This document shows, piece by piece, positions 24,853 to 33,482 of a DNA stretch of 64,000 nucleotides (positions within the stretch are counted from its first letter, which is position 1; the number at the start of each line of letters is the position of its first letter). Source of the DNA: Candidatus Bathyarchaeota archaeon A05DMB-2 (GTDB lineage: Archaea; Thermoproteota; Bathyarchaeia; Bathyarchaeales; Bathycorpusculaceae); assembly GCA_018475625.1 (NCBI GenBank), contig JAAKEZ010000005.1:1-64000 (forward strand). Direction: 5' to 3'. Both the position numbers and the translations under genes were made by a program. The notes under the pieces were generated by a model. The model searched no databases, was not told the DNA's origin, and worked only from the letters and a program-made list of their open reading frames with translations.

Positions 24853-25377
24853 GTGGGTTTTTCAGTAACCCTGTCTTCAGCCATTGTCCTAATAGGATTC
24901 TTGGCACTCTATGCCTCGTTCACCACCGCACTTTTTCAAGGCGTAAACGAACTATCCTGTATCGCTAATGAATATGTGAAACATGAAAGAGAGAAAATCG
25001 ACGTTCGCCTGCAACTAACCATAGACGCCTTAACCGCTTCCTCATGCACCGTTACCGTGAAAAACACGGGTTCAAAAACCATATTCCTGAAGAGTCAAGA
25101 CGGGTTCAAATGGAACACGCTGATGGTGGCTTACGGAACGGGTTCACAGTGGCAGTCCTATCCCATCGAAGAATACGAGGTACTGGCGGTTCGTGTCTCA
25201 GAAACAAACAGCACCTTCAACCCGAACACTCACAACTACATAAACTCAGGAGAAGAAGCAAGCATAATGTTCAACATTCCAGATGATGCTCCTGAAATTC
25301 CGTCAGGGGCAGTGGTTTCAGTAACGTTTGCGTCTCACTACGGCGTAATCGCGTCAGGGGAGGGGGTGCTAGAATGA
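24853..25377 (+). CDS. arlF: archaellum stator-type protein ArlF
   Basis: 174 residues: an N-terminal membrane helix (VTLSSAIVLIGFLALYASFTTALF) and a beta-sandwich domain with TVTVKNTGSKTIFLKSQDGF, typical of ArlF, which binds S-layer protein in other archaea. The start is GTG at 24853, preceded by gaggtgaacacct. It overlaps arlH by four bases. Confidence 0.87.
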   Translation: MGFSVTLSSAIVLIGFLALYASFTTALFQGVNELSCIANEYVKHEREKIDVRLQLTIDALTASSCTVTVKNTGSKTIFLKSQDGFKWNTLMVAYGTGSQWQSYPIEEYEVLAVRVSETNSTFNPNTHNYINSGEEASIMFNIPDDAPEIPSGAVVSVTFASHYGVIASGEGVLE

Positions 25378-26075
25378 AGGTAGTTTGTCTTGGAATTTCA
25401 GAGTTAGACCGAGACCTCGGTGGCGGAATTCCCACGCCCAGCCTCATCTCCATCGAGGGCGATTACGGCTCTGGGAAGACTGTTCTTGTCCAGCAAGTAA
25501 TCTACGCAATGCTCAAAAACGGGTTAAAAGTATGCCTTGTTTCCAGCGAGGCAACTGTGAAAGAGTACCTTTCAATGATGGAGTCCGTCAAGCTTGACAC
25601 TTCCAGCTACTACCTGTCTGGGCAATTCAGCATTTATCCTTTGCACGTTGAAGGTGGCAGATGGAGCGAGTTTCTCAGTTCGTTCTTCTTAAGGGTCACA
25701 AGCAACTTCCTCGAGTTGAAGAAGAAGACTTACGATGTTGTTATCGTTGACAGCTTGAGCGTTTTAACGGTGGAGACTCCACCATATGAGTTCTTAACTT
25801 TCATCACACGGCTAAAAAACCTAGTTTCAGACGGCAAAACCGTAATCATCACGTTTCATCCGGAATTTCTCTCAGAGGATTCAATAATGAAACTTAGGGC
25901 AAGCTCCGATGTCTACTTCATTCTAAAGAACGCAAGCATCTCGGGAATAGACGTCAAAATACTGCGCATCGTGAAGCTTTGGGGAGTAAGCGGCGAACGA
26001 AAAAGTGCCATCACTCTTGAGATTAACCCGCAAATCGGTTTACGAGTTATGCCGCTCAGCGGAGTGAAGCTTTAA
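25374..26075 (+). CDS. arlH: archaellum motor ATP-binding protein ArlH
   Basis: A 233-residue RecA/KaiC-like protein. The Walker A motif is GDYGSGKT (about 29-36) and Walker B is YDVVIVDSLSVL. ArlH binds ATP and sits on the ArlI motor with ArlJ and assists torque generation or switching. It has the usual length and place between arlF and arlI. Confidence 0.95.
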   Translation: MKVVCLGISELDRDLGGGIPTPSLISIEGDYGSGKTVLVQQVIYAMLKNGLKVCLVSSEATVKEYLSMMESVKLDTSSYYLSGQFSIYPLHVEGGRWSEFLSSFFLRVTSNFLELKKKTYDVVIVDSLSVLTVETPPYEFLTFITRLKNLVSDGKTVIITFHPEFLSEDSIMKLRASSDVYFILKNASISGIDVKILRIVKLWGVSGERKSAITLEINPQIGLRVMPLSGVKL

Positions 26076-26088
26076 GGGGTTAAGAACC

Positions 26089-27759
26089 GTGCCTAACCTG
26101 AAGGTAATTCCAAAGAACTTCAACCTTAAAGGCGCCTTTAAATTCAGGGCACGGAAGATCGAGGATGAAGAGAACCAGCTTTTCAAGAAGACCATTTGCG
26201 AAACACTGGAAAGTGCGGTGAAAGAGCATCCGCACCTGGGTTCTTACCTGAAAGATTTACCTGAAGCTCCGAAGTACGTGTTAAATCCTGAATCTGAACC
26301 ATTAGGAAAAGAAGCCAATTTGCTTTATCCGCTGGGCTTAGGAATCTACGCTCACATAAACGTCGGAGGCGAAATCGGCAGATACATCCTCATTGAACCA
26401 GCGAAACCCGAAAGCCATTTGATAGACGATACCGAAGCTGCGGTTGCGCGCCTCGTGGAAGACAAGGAATACGGAGAGCAAAAAGAAAAGATTTTGGCTT
26501 CACTTTTCAGGCAAGCAGTTAGAAGTAAAATGATCAAAATTCCAAAAGATGTGGACGAAAACATCTTACTTTACCACTTTTTAAGGGAAAAAATCGGACA
26601 CGGCTTCTTAGATGGGTTTCTGGCAGACCCGCATCTTGAGGACATCAGCATCCCCGGTGCAGGTAAGGTCTTCGTTTATCATAAACTGTTTGGACACTTA
26701 GAGACAAGCGTGGAAGTCACAAAAGATGAAATAAACCGCCTTCTAAGGAGCATTTCTGAAAGATACGGAAAAGTCCTGAGCTATTCACATCCGATAGTTG
26801 ACCTTCACTTACCTGACGGGTCCAGATTCAACATAGTTTTCGGTGAGGACATAAGCTTGCGGGGAAGCAACTTTACCATACGCAAGTTCCCACAGGAACC
26901 AATCTCCGTAGTTCAGTTGATCAAGTGGCATACGTTTACGGCTGATTTAGCCGCGTACCTATGGATACTCTTTGAAATAGGCATCTCAGCTATTATATGC
27001 GGAGAAACCGCTTCAGGCAAAACAACCACACTGAACGCTCTCACAGGCTTCATTGATTCTGACTCCAAGATCATCAGCATCGAAGAGACACCTGAGATTA
27101 ACGTGTACCACAAGAACTGGATCAGGGAAGTCACAAGACAGCACACAGGCGTGCAAGTCACTATGTTTGACCTGCTTAAAGCAGCGCTGAGACAGAGACC
27201 AGACTACATTATCGTGGGCGAAATACGAGGCGAAGAGGGCAGGGTGGCTTTCCAAGCCATCGAGACGGGTCACCCAGTGCTATCGACAATGCACGCGGGC
27301 ACGCTTGGGCAACTCTTTCAAAGAATCACGTCTTACCCGATTGACGTGCCAAAAACACATATCGACGGTTTAAACTTGGCCATCTTTCAGGCGAGGATGG
27401 AGCGCGGAAGAAAATTCATCCGCAGAATCACTTCGATTAACGAGGTGATAGGTTACGAGCCTGACGAAGCGAGACTGAATTATCTGCCCACTTTCATGTA
27501 CGACGCCAACATCGATCAGTTTCGGTTTATGGGCTCAAGTTTCCACATGGAAACCAAAGTCCTAGCTTTCAGAGGCTGGGGAAAGGAACGTTTGCCTGAG
27601 CTCTATGACGAGATGCGTGCCAGAGCTGAAATTCTTACTTTTCTGGCTGAAAATTTTCCATCGTACACAGATGTTTGGAAAACCATGATTGCCGTCCGAA
27701 ACCAGGGCGTGTGGGAGGTTCACCGTAAAATAAAAGAGATGAAGATTCCTTGGAGCTAA
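26089..27759 (+). CDS. arlI: archaellum motor ATPase ArlI
   Basis: A 556-residue secretion-type ATPase. Walker A is GETASGKTT (about residue 305), followed by IISIEETPEIN, RQRPDYIIVGEIRGEE (Walker B) and the HPVLSTMHAGT His box. It drives both assembly and rotation of the archaellum. The start is GTG at 26089. Its end overlaps arlJ by ten bases. Confidence 0.96.
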   Translation: MPNLKVIPKNFNLKGAFKFRARKIEDEENQLFKKTICETLESAVKEHPHLGSYLKDLPEAPKYVLNPESEPLGKEANLLYPLGLGIYAHINVGGEIGRYILIEPAKPESHLIDDTEAAVARLVEDKEYGEQKEKILASLFRQAVRSKMIKIPKDVDENILLYHFLREKIGHGFLDGFLADPHLEDISIPGAGKVFVYHKLFGHLETSVEVTKDEINRLLRSISERYGKVLSYSHPIVDLHLPDGSRFNIVFGEDISLRGSNFTIRKFPQEPISVVQLIKWHTFTADLAAYLWILFEIGISAIICGETASGKTTTLNALTGFIDSDSKIISIEETPEINVYHKNWIREVTRQHTGVQVTMFDLLKAALRQRPDYIIVGEIRGEEGRVAFQAIETGHPVLSTMHAGTLGQLFQRITSYPIDVPKTHIDGLNLAIFQARMERGRKFIRRITSINEVIGYEPDEARLNYLPTFMYDANIDQFRFMGSSFHMETKVLAFRGWGKERLPELYDEMRARAEILTFLAENFPSYTDVWKTMIAVRNQGVWEVHRKIKEMKIPWS

Positions 27760-29318
27760 TTAAATCAAAAAAGCTCATTTTTACACTTGTTCCCTCGGTG
27801 CTTTTCTCAGTCTATTACCTGTTGAGAGGAGAAATTTTTGAAGCTTTAATTAGCTTTGCCATTGGCATAGTTGTTCTGTTCACGCTGAGGCGCATGTCGA
27901 GGAAAGGCATCAAGACAAAAATTGACTATAATCTCACGGCTGTCATTTTCCACATGTATGGGCTGGCGCTCGGCGAAACCACTCCATCGGATCTGGTTGA
28001 CACCATTGCCGATAACCGTGAATACGGTTTTTACAGTAAGGTTTTCCAGAGAATCCGCAATCTGGCAAAAGATTTCGGCTACGGAATCACGAAGGCAACG
28101 GGTCAAGTGGCTCGGAGCGTTAAGCCTCCGCTTAAGGACATTCTCGTTCGATGCACTAACGTGTTTTCAAGCGTAGAGCCCAGGGGATACTTGGAAATCG
28201 AGTCTTCGATGATGATGGAGGAATATTCAGGATACTACACGCGGGCGATTGAAACCCTGAAGACTCTGGGCGGGATCTTCACGTCTTTCCAGAGCATAAC
28301 CGTTTTCCTGATTATGACTTTGGTGATTATGACGATTTTCATGATTGACCCGAGTGCAATTGTGTTTGGCTACGTTATCGCGATTTTTGCCACGGTGATG
28401 ATGTACTTTCTCTTTAGGTCTTCAGCGCCCAGAGAACAAACTGTTTACATAGGGAAGTATCCTCCAAGAACGTACTTTTTGATGAGGTGGAGTTTCATGG
28501 CTACTGTGCCGTCTTCCGCAGTTCTTGCTTTTTTTGTCTATTTTTCTTTTGGGGCTCCGGTGGCTTTCATTGTTCTTGGTTTGGGCTCACTCGTCCCAGG
28601 CTCGTTCGGTTACATAATGGAGAGGTATGTTGGCAAGATTGACAAGAACTACCCGACTTTTCTGAAGGCTTTAGGCGAGAATCTGGCTTCCACATCCGAC
28701 TTGAAGGCTTCTCTCTCGTACATTCTTTACTTGGAGCTTGGTCCCTTGCGTAAGCTTGTCAAGGAGGCTTTGGCTAGGTTGAAGCTGGGTATTGATCACA
28801 GACAAGCGTTGGAGACTCTTTCCTCGGAAGCGGCGTCTTACCAGGTTCATATGAGTAATCGGATACTGCTGGATTCTTTGGGCAGGGGGGCGAACGCTTT
28901 GGAGATTGGGAATGCGTTGGGGAATCGGGTGGTGAAGTTTCTTGAGTTCAGGAAAGTTAGGGATGTTGCGGCTAAGGGTTTTCAGACTATTGTTTTGGTT
29001 ATGCAGCCGATGACAGTGGTTCTTCTGGTCGTTTTGGAAATGCTGGCTGGTTTCATGTCTCAGTATTTGATTAATCTGCCGTATTTCGGCTTCAACTCTA
29101 TCCCCATGATTGTGATTGAAACTGGAAACGTAGTCATGGTTTTTGTGATGGCTGTGGTTAACGCTTTGATTGTTAAGGAGGTGTCAGCAGGGTATTGGGG
29201 AACCTTTTTCCTAAATTTTGGCATTCTTTTGGTGTTGAGCGGTGTCACCTGGATAGCGGGTCGTGTGCTGATTCAGAGTGTTTTGGGCTCGATGCCGAGT
29301 ATAGAGTTGCCTGTGTGA
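27750..29318 (+). CDS. arlJ: archaellum membrane platform protein ArlJ
   Basis: A 522-residue polytopic T2SF-type platform protein. Two similar cytoplasmic domains are separated by groups of membrane helices (about 10-45, 185-225, 250-300 and four near the C terminus). FLKALGENLASTSDLKASL and EIGNALGNRVVKFLEFRKVRDVAAKGF are typical of ArlJ. It anchors ArlI in the membrane. The start is TTG at 27750, inside the end of arlI. Confidence 0.95.
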   Translation: MELIKSKKLIFTLVPSVLFSVYYLLRGEIFEALISFAIGIVVLFTLRRMSRKGIKTKIDYNLTAVIFHMYGLALGETTPSDLVDTIADNREYGFYSKVFQRIRNLAKDFGYGITKATGQVARSVKPPLKDILVRCTNVFSSVEPRGYLEIESSMMMEEYSGYYTRAIETLKTLGGIFTSFQSITVFLIMTLVIMTIFMIDPSAIVFGYVIAIFATVMMYFLFRSSAPREQTVYIGKYPPRTYFLMRWSFMATVPSSAVLAFFVYFSFGAPVAFIVLGLGSLVPGSFGYIMERYVGKIDKNYPTFLKALGENLASTSDLKASLSYILYLELGPLRKLVKEALARLKLGIDHRQALETLSSEAASYQVHMSNRILLDSLGRGANALEIGNALGNRVVKFLEFRKVRDVAAKGFQTIVLVMQPMTVVLLVVLEMLAGFMSQYLINLPYFGFNSIPMIVIETGNVVMVFVMAVVNALIVKEVSAGYWGTFFLNFGILLVLSGVTWIAGRVLIQSVLGSMPSIELPV

Positions 29319-29508
29319 TTCTGGGCGATGCTTTGTTTTTGGTAGTTTAGTTTTTCATCATTTTTGGCTGTGATTTCTATATCGTTTGCGAATGTATTGA
29401 ATGAAATTTTTTTAGTTTGTGTTCTGAATCGGAACAAGCAAGAATGTTTATTAAATCTTAATATACAATACAGATTTGGTGTAAGTAGTGGTGGTCTAAG
29501 TAGAGTAA
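29319..29508 (+). promoter_or_regulatory. promoter of first archaellin pair
   Basis: AT-rich gap after arlJ. The TATA-like tcttaatataca (29456-29467) closely matches tcttaatataaa before the third archaellin (31226-31237), and the downstream bases are also alike (aatacag versus acatcag). This points to duplication of promoter and genes together. An imperfect inverted repeat, GTTCtgaatcgGAAC, lies at 29421-29435. Confidence 0.5.
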
Positions 29509-30396
29509 GTGGTAAAAATGAACAGACAAAAACCAAACATGAAATGCACCAAATGCGGATACCAATGGCACACACGATCAAAGCTCAAAATGGTCACATG
29601 CCCCTCATGCAACCAAAAAATACGCAACGCCATCATGCAATCACACTGGGTCAACAAATTACTGCAGCAGAAACGCGGAATAATCGGATTGGAAGCCGCC
29701 ATCGTGCTGATAGCCTTCGTCATCATCGCAGCCGCCTTCAGCTTCATGGTCGTCAACCAAGGCCTGTACGCCACGGAACGCGGCAAAACCGTCATTCAAG
29801 AAGGTTTGAAACAGGCCAGCACACCACTGACCATAGACGGTACAACCTTCGTGCGCACCGATCCCTCAGGCAGAAGCGTGGATCTCATTGTAATTCCCGT
29901 GAAAGCCTTTGGAGTAAAATACGTGCCTGCTGGAAGAAACCAGACTGTGGTGGTGCTTAGAGTTGGCGAAAGAGCTTGGGCAAACGCCTACCTCGGCGTA
30001 CTGTACATGGGGCAGTCTGACAGCACATCCTACAACGCTACCAGCTTAACATACGACCCGACTGGAAAAGAGTTCGACCAGTTCGTAGGCTTTCAATTAG
30101 CCAACCAAACTGTGACAGGTGAAACATGCGACATTTACGTCAACGAAACATACACAACTGGCCATAGCAGGGGACTTGTCACGGGAGTGGTTCTTGCCAT
30201 CGCCAACAGCAACGGAGACGAAGCCTTGGACACCGGCGAGAAAGGTTTCCTGCTGATTTCGCTGGCGCCAGACGCTGCTGCCTCTGCAAGGGCTTCGATA
30301 AACATTGAAATAAGGCTTGAAACGAGTGCGACGCTTTCAATTGAGCTCTCTGTGCCCGCGTCGATGCCAGCGAACACTTACGTGCCAGTCTCATAG
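29509..30396 (+). CDS. archaellin A1 with zinc-ribbon leader
   Basis: Archaellin-type protein with an unusual leader. Counting from the GTG at 29509 (ATG at 29518 is equally likely), residues 13-34 form a zinc ribbon (C13, C16, C31, C34: CTKC..CPSC). Residues 50-57 are the class III signal end KLLQQKRG. The hydrophobic archaellin helix starts IIGLEAAIVLIAFVIIAAAF. Cleavage after G57 would release a leader of about 55 residues instead of the usual 6-20. The outer domain contains the loop NSNGDEALDTGEKG. It groups with the protein at 31284 (shared NQG..ATERGKTVIQEGLKQASTPL). Confidence 0.9.
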   Translation: MVKMNRQKPNMKCTKCGYQWHTRSKLKMVTCPSCNQKIRNAIMQSHWVNKLLQQKRGIIGLEAAIVLIAFVIIAAAFSFMVVNQGLYATERGKTVIQEGLKQASTPLTIDGTTFVRTDPSGRSVDLIVIPVKAFGVKYVPAGRNQTVVVLRVGERAWANAYLGVLYMGQSDSTSYNATSLTYDPTGKEFDQFVGFQLANQTVTGETCDIYVNETYTTGHSRGLVTGVVLAIANSNGDEALDTGEKGFLLISLAPDAAASARASINIEIRLETSATLSIELSVPASMPANTYVPVS

Positions 30397-30408
30397 GAGT
30401 GTGAAAAA

Positions 30409-31080
30409 ATGCGCAGACTCTTGAGAAATAAACGAGGTATCGTGGGAATCGAAGCTGCCATAGTGCTGATAGCTTTCGTGATTGTCGCTGCAGCCCTGAG
30501 CTATGTGGTCATCAACATGGGTTTCTACACGACGCAGAAAGCGAAAGACGCGATGGCTTCTGGTCTTGAGGAATCCTTGAATGCGCTACAACTTGACGGT
30601 GTTGTCACGGCGAAAACTGATGAAAACGGTTATATCGAATGGCTATTGTTCCCCGTCAAGCTTTCCGCTGGCAGAGCTGCAATCGACCTGAAAAACGAAA
30701 CGCTCGCGATGACGCTTTACATGCCGAACGCGACGTTGCTGAATATCTACCGAGGAATCTTCAACGAAACGGAATACGGCGCCGACCCAGTTGATTTAGA
30801 GCAGGTCTTATCCAACGCGACGTCGCTGTTTGCAAGCAGTACCCAGAAGGACTACTCTTTGAGCATAATCTACAACGATGACGGCGACACAGTGCTAGAA
30901 CCCACGGAGAAAGCGTTCTTCGTGGTTCACCTGGACACTGCTGCAGCGAATGGTCAACATGGACTATTGGCGTACGATGTCATGACGATTGAGGTTAAAG
31001 GGGCTAAGGGTGCAGCTTTGACTATTGAGAGGATGGTGCCGGGTGGTATGCTTCCTGGTTCCTATGTGAACTTGGGATAA
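30409..31080 (+). CDS. archaellin B1
   Basis: 223 residues. The short class III signal MRRLLRNKRG is cut before IVGIEAAIVLIAFVIVAAALSYVVINMGFY. The outer domain has a DDGDTVLEPTEK loop. It is closely related to the protein at 31923 (YTTQK..LEESLNALQLDGVV, ending ALTIERMVPGGMLPGSYVNLG), forming the B type. It lies 12 bases after A1, so the pair is co-transcribed. Confidence 0.95.
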   Translation: MRRLLRNKRGIVGIEAAIVLIAFVIVAAALSYVVINMGFYTTQKAKDAMASGLEESLNALQLDGVVTAKTDENGYIEWLLFPVKLSAGRAAIDLKNETLAMTLYMPNATLLNIYRGIFNETEYGADPVDLEQVLSNATSLFASSTQKDYSLSIIYNDDGDTVLEPTEKAFFVVHLDTAAANGQHGLLAYDVMTIEVKGAKGAALTIERMVPGGMLPGSYVNLG

Positions 31081-31104
31081 TATTTTTCCCTTCTTTTTTA
31101 TGTT
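31081..31104 (+). terminator. T-rich terminator after archaellin pair 1
   Basis: Directly after the B1 stop come several T runs (attttt, cttctttttta). Archaeal transcription stops at such U-rich tracts, and the next pair has its own promoter. Confidence 0.45.
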
Positions 31105-31173
31105 TTAATTGTTTTGTATTTTGTAGATGTGTCTTTTGTTCTGATTTCGAATCCAATTCGGCTATTTTGGATT

Positions 31174-31200
31174 GAATTAGAATCAAAATTACAAATTTTA
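31174..31200 (+). promoter_or_regulatory. 27-bp element before archaellin pair 2 (copy 2)
   Basis: The box begins GAATTAGAATCAAAATT and runs to 31200. It is 23/27 identical to the element at 23421-23447 and sits at nearly the same distance (27 versus 23 bases) upstream of a TATA-like element, here cttaatataaac at 31227-31238. A partial inverted copy (gaatccaattc) lies at 31149-31159. Confidence 0.55.
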
Positions 31201-31283
31201 GGAATAAAAATTATCATTTCATAAGTCTTAATATAAACATCAGAGTTTAAATGCACAACACCTCAAAGGAGGATAAAACAAAA

Positions 31284-31922
31284 ATGAATTGGAAAAAAAC
31301 TCTGATGAACTTCGCAAAACAAAAGCGCGCCATAGTCGGCTTAGAAGCAGCAATAATTCTCATAGCCTTCGTCATCATCGCAGCAGTCTTCAGCTTCATG
31401 GTCATCAACCAAGGTGTCTTCGCAACTGAACGCGGCAAAACAGTAATCCAAGAAGGACTGAAGCAGGCAAGCACGCCGCTCGCCGTTGACGGAACAATGT
31501 TCGTAAAAACCTCAGCCGATGGTGCAAATGTGACAGGTTTGCTCATCCCGCTGAAGGCATACGGCGTTAAGTACGTCGCCATGTGGGAGAACACGACCGT
31601 TGTGACTCTGAAAGTTGGCGCCAACGCTTGGGCAAACGTGTATGAAGGCGTCGACTCTTCGAATCAGACCGGCGACAGCTTCAGTGACATGCTAAGCGGC
31701 GTTACCCAAGACCGTGCAAAGCTCTATATCCAAAACAGCAACGGCGACGAAACTTTGGACTCCAACGAAAAAGGCTATCTTCTGATAAGCCTCAGCGCAG
31801 ACAATGCTGCATCAGTGAGGGCGCAGATAAACGTTGAGATAAGGCTGGAGAAAACAGCGCCGCTGTCTATTGAATTCAACATTCCAGAAGCGATGCCGGC
31901 AGACATGTGGGTGAACGTGTAA
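31284..31922 (+). CDS. archaellin A2
   Basis: Archaellin, 212 residues from the ATG at 31284, chosen because AAAGGAGG (31265-31272) precedes it; an ATG at 31251 would add 11 residues. The signal MNWKKTLMNFAKQKRA is cut before IVGLEAAIILIAFVIIAAVFSF. It shares NQG.FATERGKTVIQEGLKQASTPLAVDGT with A1 but lacks the zinc ribbon. The loop NSNGDETLDSNEKG is conserved. Its stop codon directly abuts the next start. Confidence 0.95.
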   Translation: MNWKKTLMNFAKQKRAIVGLEAAIILIAFVIIAAVFSFMVINQGVFATERGKTVIQEGLKQASTPLAVDGTMFVKTSADGANVTGLLIPLKAYGVKYVAMWENTTVVTLKVGANAWANVYEGVDSSNQTGDSFSDMLSGVTQDRAKLYIQNSNGDETLDSNEKGYLLISLSADNAASVRAQINVEIRLEKTAPLSIEFNIPEAMPADMWVNV

Positions 31923-32564
31923 ATGTTCCTCAAAAAACTGTCCAAGAGCACGCGGGGCATTGTGGGCATAGAAGCCGCCATAGTGCTCATCGCCTTCATC
32001 ATAATCGCCGCTGCCCTCAGCTACGTGGTGATAAACATGGGCTTCTACACCACTCAGAAGACGAAAGAAACAGTGCAGACAGGGCTTGACGAATCATTAA
32101 GCGCTCTGCAGCTTGACGGTGTGGTGACAGCGAGGACAAACGAAACCTCCAGTGAAGTCCTTTACCTGCTCGTGCCTGCAAAACTCTCAGCTGGAAAAGC
32201 CTCGGTAGACCTCAAGAATGAGTCGATAATAGTTTCGGTGTACTTGCCGAACGCGACTTTCCTCAACATCTACCAAGGCGTTGAATCAGCTACAGACACG
32301 ACCTGGGATAGCTTAAGCACAACCTTGAGCTTAGCAAATCAGGAAGCCAAATTCGCAATCTACAACGGAGACGGCGACAGCGTGTTGGAGTCCAACGAGA
32401 AAGCCTTCCTAATGATACGGCTGGATTCCGCTTCAGTAGACGGCATGGTCAGCGACTACCAAACAGTGAAAATCGAAGTGCGAACCCCGAAAGGTGCTGC
32501 TTTGACTGTTGTGCGAACGGCTCCGGGTGGTATGCCTGCAAACTCGTTTATCGACTTAGGCTAA
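31923..32564 (+). CDS. archaellin B2
   Basis: 213 residues. The signal MFLKKLSKSTRG is cut before IVGIEAAIVLIAFIIIAAALSYVVINMGFY. It is a B-type paralogue of the gene at 30409 along its length, with a GDGDSVLESNEK loop and the C terminus GGMPANSFIDLG. The start codon follows the A2 stop with no gap. The stretch after it (32565-32590) is C- and T-rich and may terminate transcription. Confidence 0.95.
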   Translation: MFLKKLSKSTRGIVGIEAAIVLIAFIIIAAALSYVVINMGFYTTQKTKETVQTGLDESLSALQLDGVVTARTNETSSEVLYLLVPAKLSAGKASVDLKNESIIVSVYLPNATFLNIYQGVESATDTTWDSLSTTLSLANQEAKFAIYNGDGDSVLESNEKAFLMIRLDSASVDGMVSDYQTVKIEVRTPKGAALTVVRTAPGGMPANSFIDLG

Positions 32565-32597
32565 CCCACCCCCCTCCCCTCTTTTTCCTCCTAATCC

Positions 32598-33482
32598 CTA
32601 TTTTGTTTTGCAGTTCCATAGCTGATTGAAGAGGGCGCTTAACGCTTTGATGAACGCTTCATAATTTGTCCATAACGCGGTGATTTTTGGGCATGCGATT
32701 TTTCTTCGTTTTGCTCCGCTGATTTTTCTTATCATGAAGAGTAGTTGCTTTTGGTCTGCCAGGATAAACGAGGGCGCGGCAGTTTCTGGCGGAGCAATCC
32801 TTTTGTTGAGCAGCTTTATTTTTTCTGTGAAAAAGCGGCTTTTAGGCGAGTCGCTTGTTAGGAATTTTATGTCAAGTTTCTTCTTTGAAAGTTTTTCTAG
32901 CTTTTCCATGAATCCTGAATGGTAGAATCTGGGAAGGTCTTCTTCTGAAGCATAAACCCTGATTTGTTGCTGTGCGTTTTGAATAATTTCAGTTGCCTTC
33001 AGGTCAATTTGTTCTTCGCCCTCGAGAATCTGAAAAACCTCTCTTCCCTGTTCTTTTGGTTCAGGCTTGGGAAGCGACCGCCACAGCTCCATTAAGCTTT
33101 GTCTTTTTCGTTCTAAACGTTGTATTCTTAGTTTTTTTGCCTCAATCAGCGCGTCTACCGCTCGGTCAAATGGTGTAGCGATGAATTTCAAGGGCTTCTC
33201 GAACACGGATGAAACTATGCCTTTTTTCTCCAGGTCCTGCAGTGTCCTGTAAGTGTCAGTTCTGTGAAGCTTTAGCGCTTCGGAGATTTCGCCTGCCTTG
33301 CGTTCTTTGGAAAGCGCAAGGTATAGATACACTTTGGCTTCGTTCTTGGAGAGTCCGTACTCTTGGAGAATATTTTCAATTCTTTCGGTGGCGTTGGCGG
33401 GTTTCTTGCTTTTTTTGTGGAGTTCCCATCCTTCTACGACCTGTTGCGGTTCTTCCTTGTAGGCTTCCATAAACGGGTGCAT
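32598..33482 (-). CDS. TrmB-family transcription regulator
   Basis: 294 residues. A winged helix-turn-helix of the TrmB type occupies about 30-100 (EYGLSKNEAKVYLYLALSKERKAGEISEAL..RTDTYRTLQDLEKKGIV). A coiled coil (about 110-140) and a C-terminal phospholipase-D-like ligand domain follow. TrmB regulators often respond to sugars or control surface structures. The gene is convergent with the archaellin cluster and divergent from a P-type ATPase. Its own start region carries a partial copy of the box found before the archaellum genes, so it is a candidate archaellum regulator (inference). Confidence 0.88.
   Translation of the reverse strand: MHPFMEAYKEEPQQVVEGWELHKKSKKPANATERIENILQEYGLSKNEAKVYLYLALSKERKAGEISEALKLHRTDTYRTLQDLEKKGIVSSVFEKPLKFIATPFDRAVDALIEAKKLRIQRLERKRQSLMELWRSLPKPEPKEQGREVFQILEGEEQIDLKATEIIQNAQQQIRVYASEEDLPRFYHSGFMEKLEKLSKKKLDIKFLTSDSPKSRFFTEKIKLLNKRIAPPETAAPSFILADQKQLLFMIRKISGAKRRKIACPKITALWTNYEAFIKALSALFNQLWNCKTK

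Noticed and set aside
29509-32564. CRISPR or short tandem repeat array suggested by repeated sequence
   Set aside because: The repetition comes from paralogous archaellin coding sequences and their promoters; no regular direct repeats with spacers.
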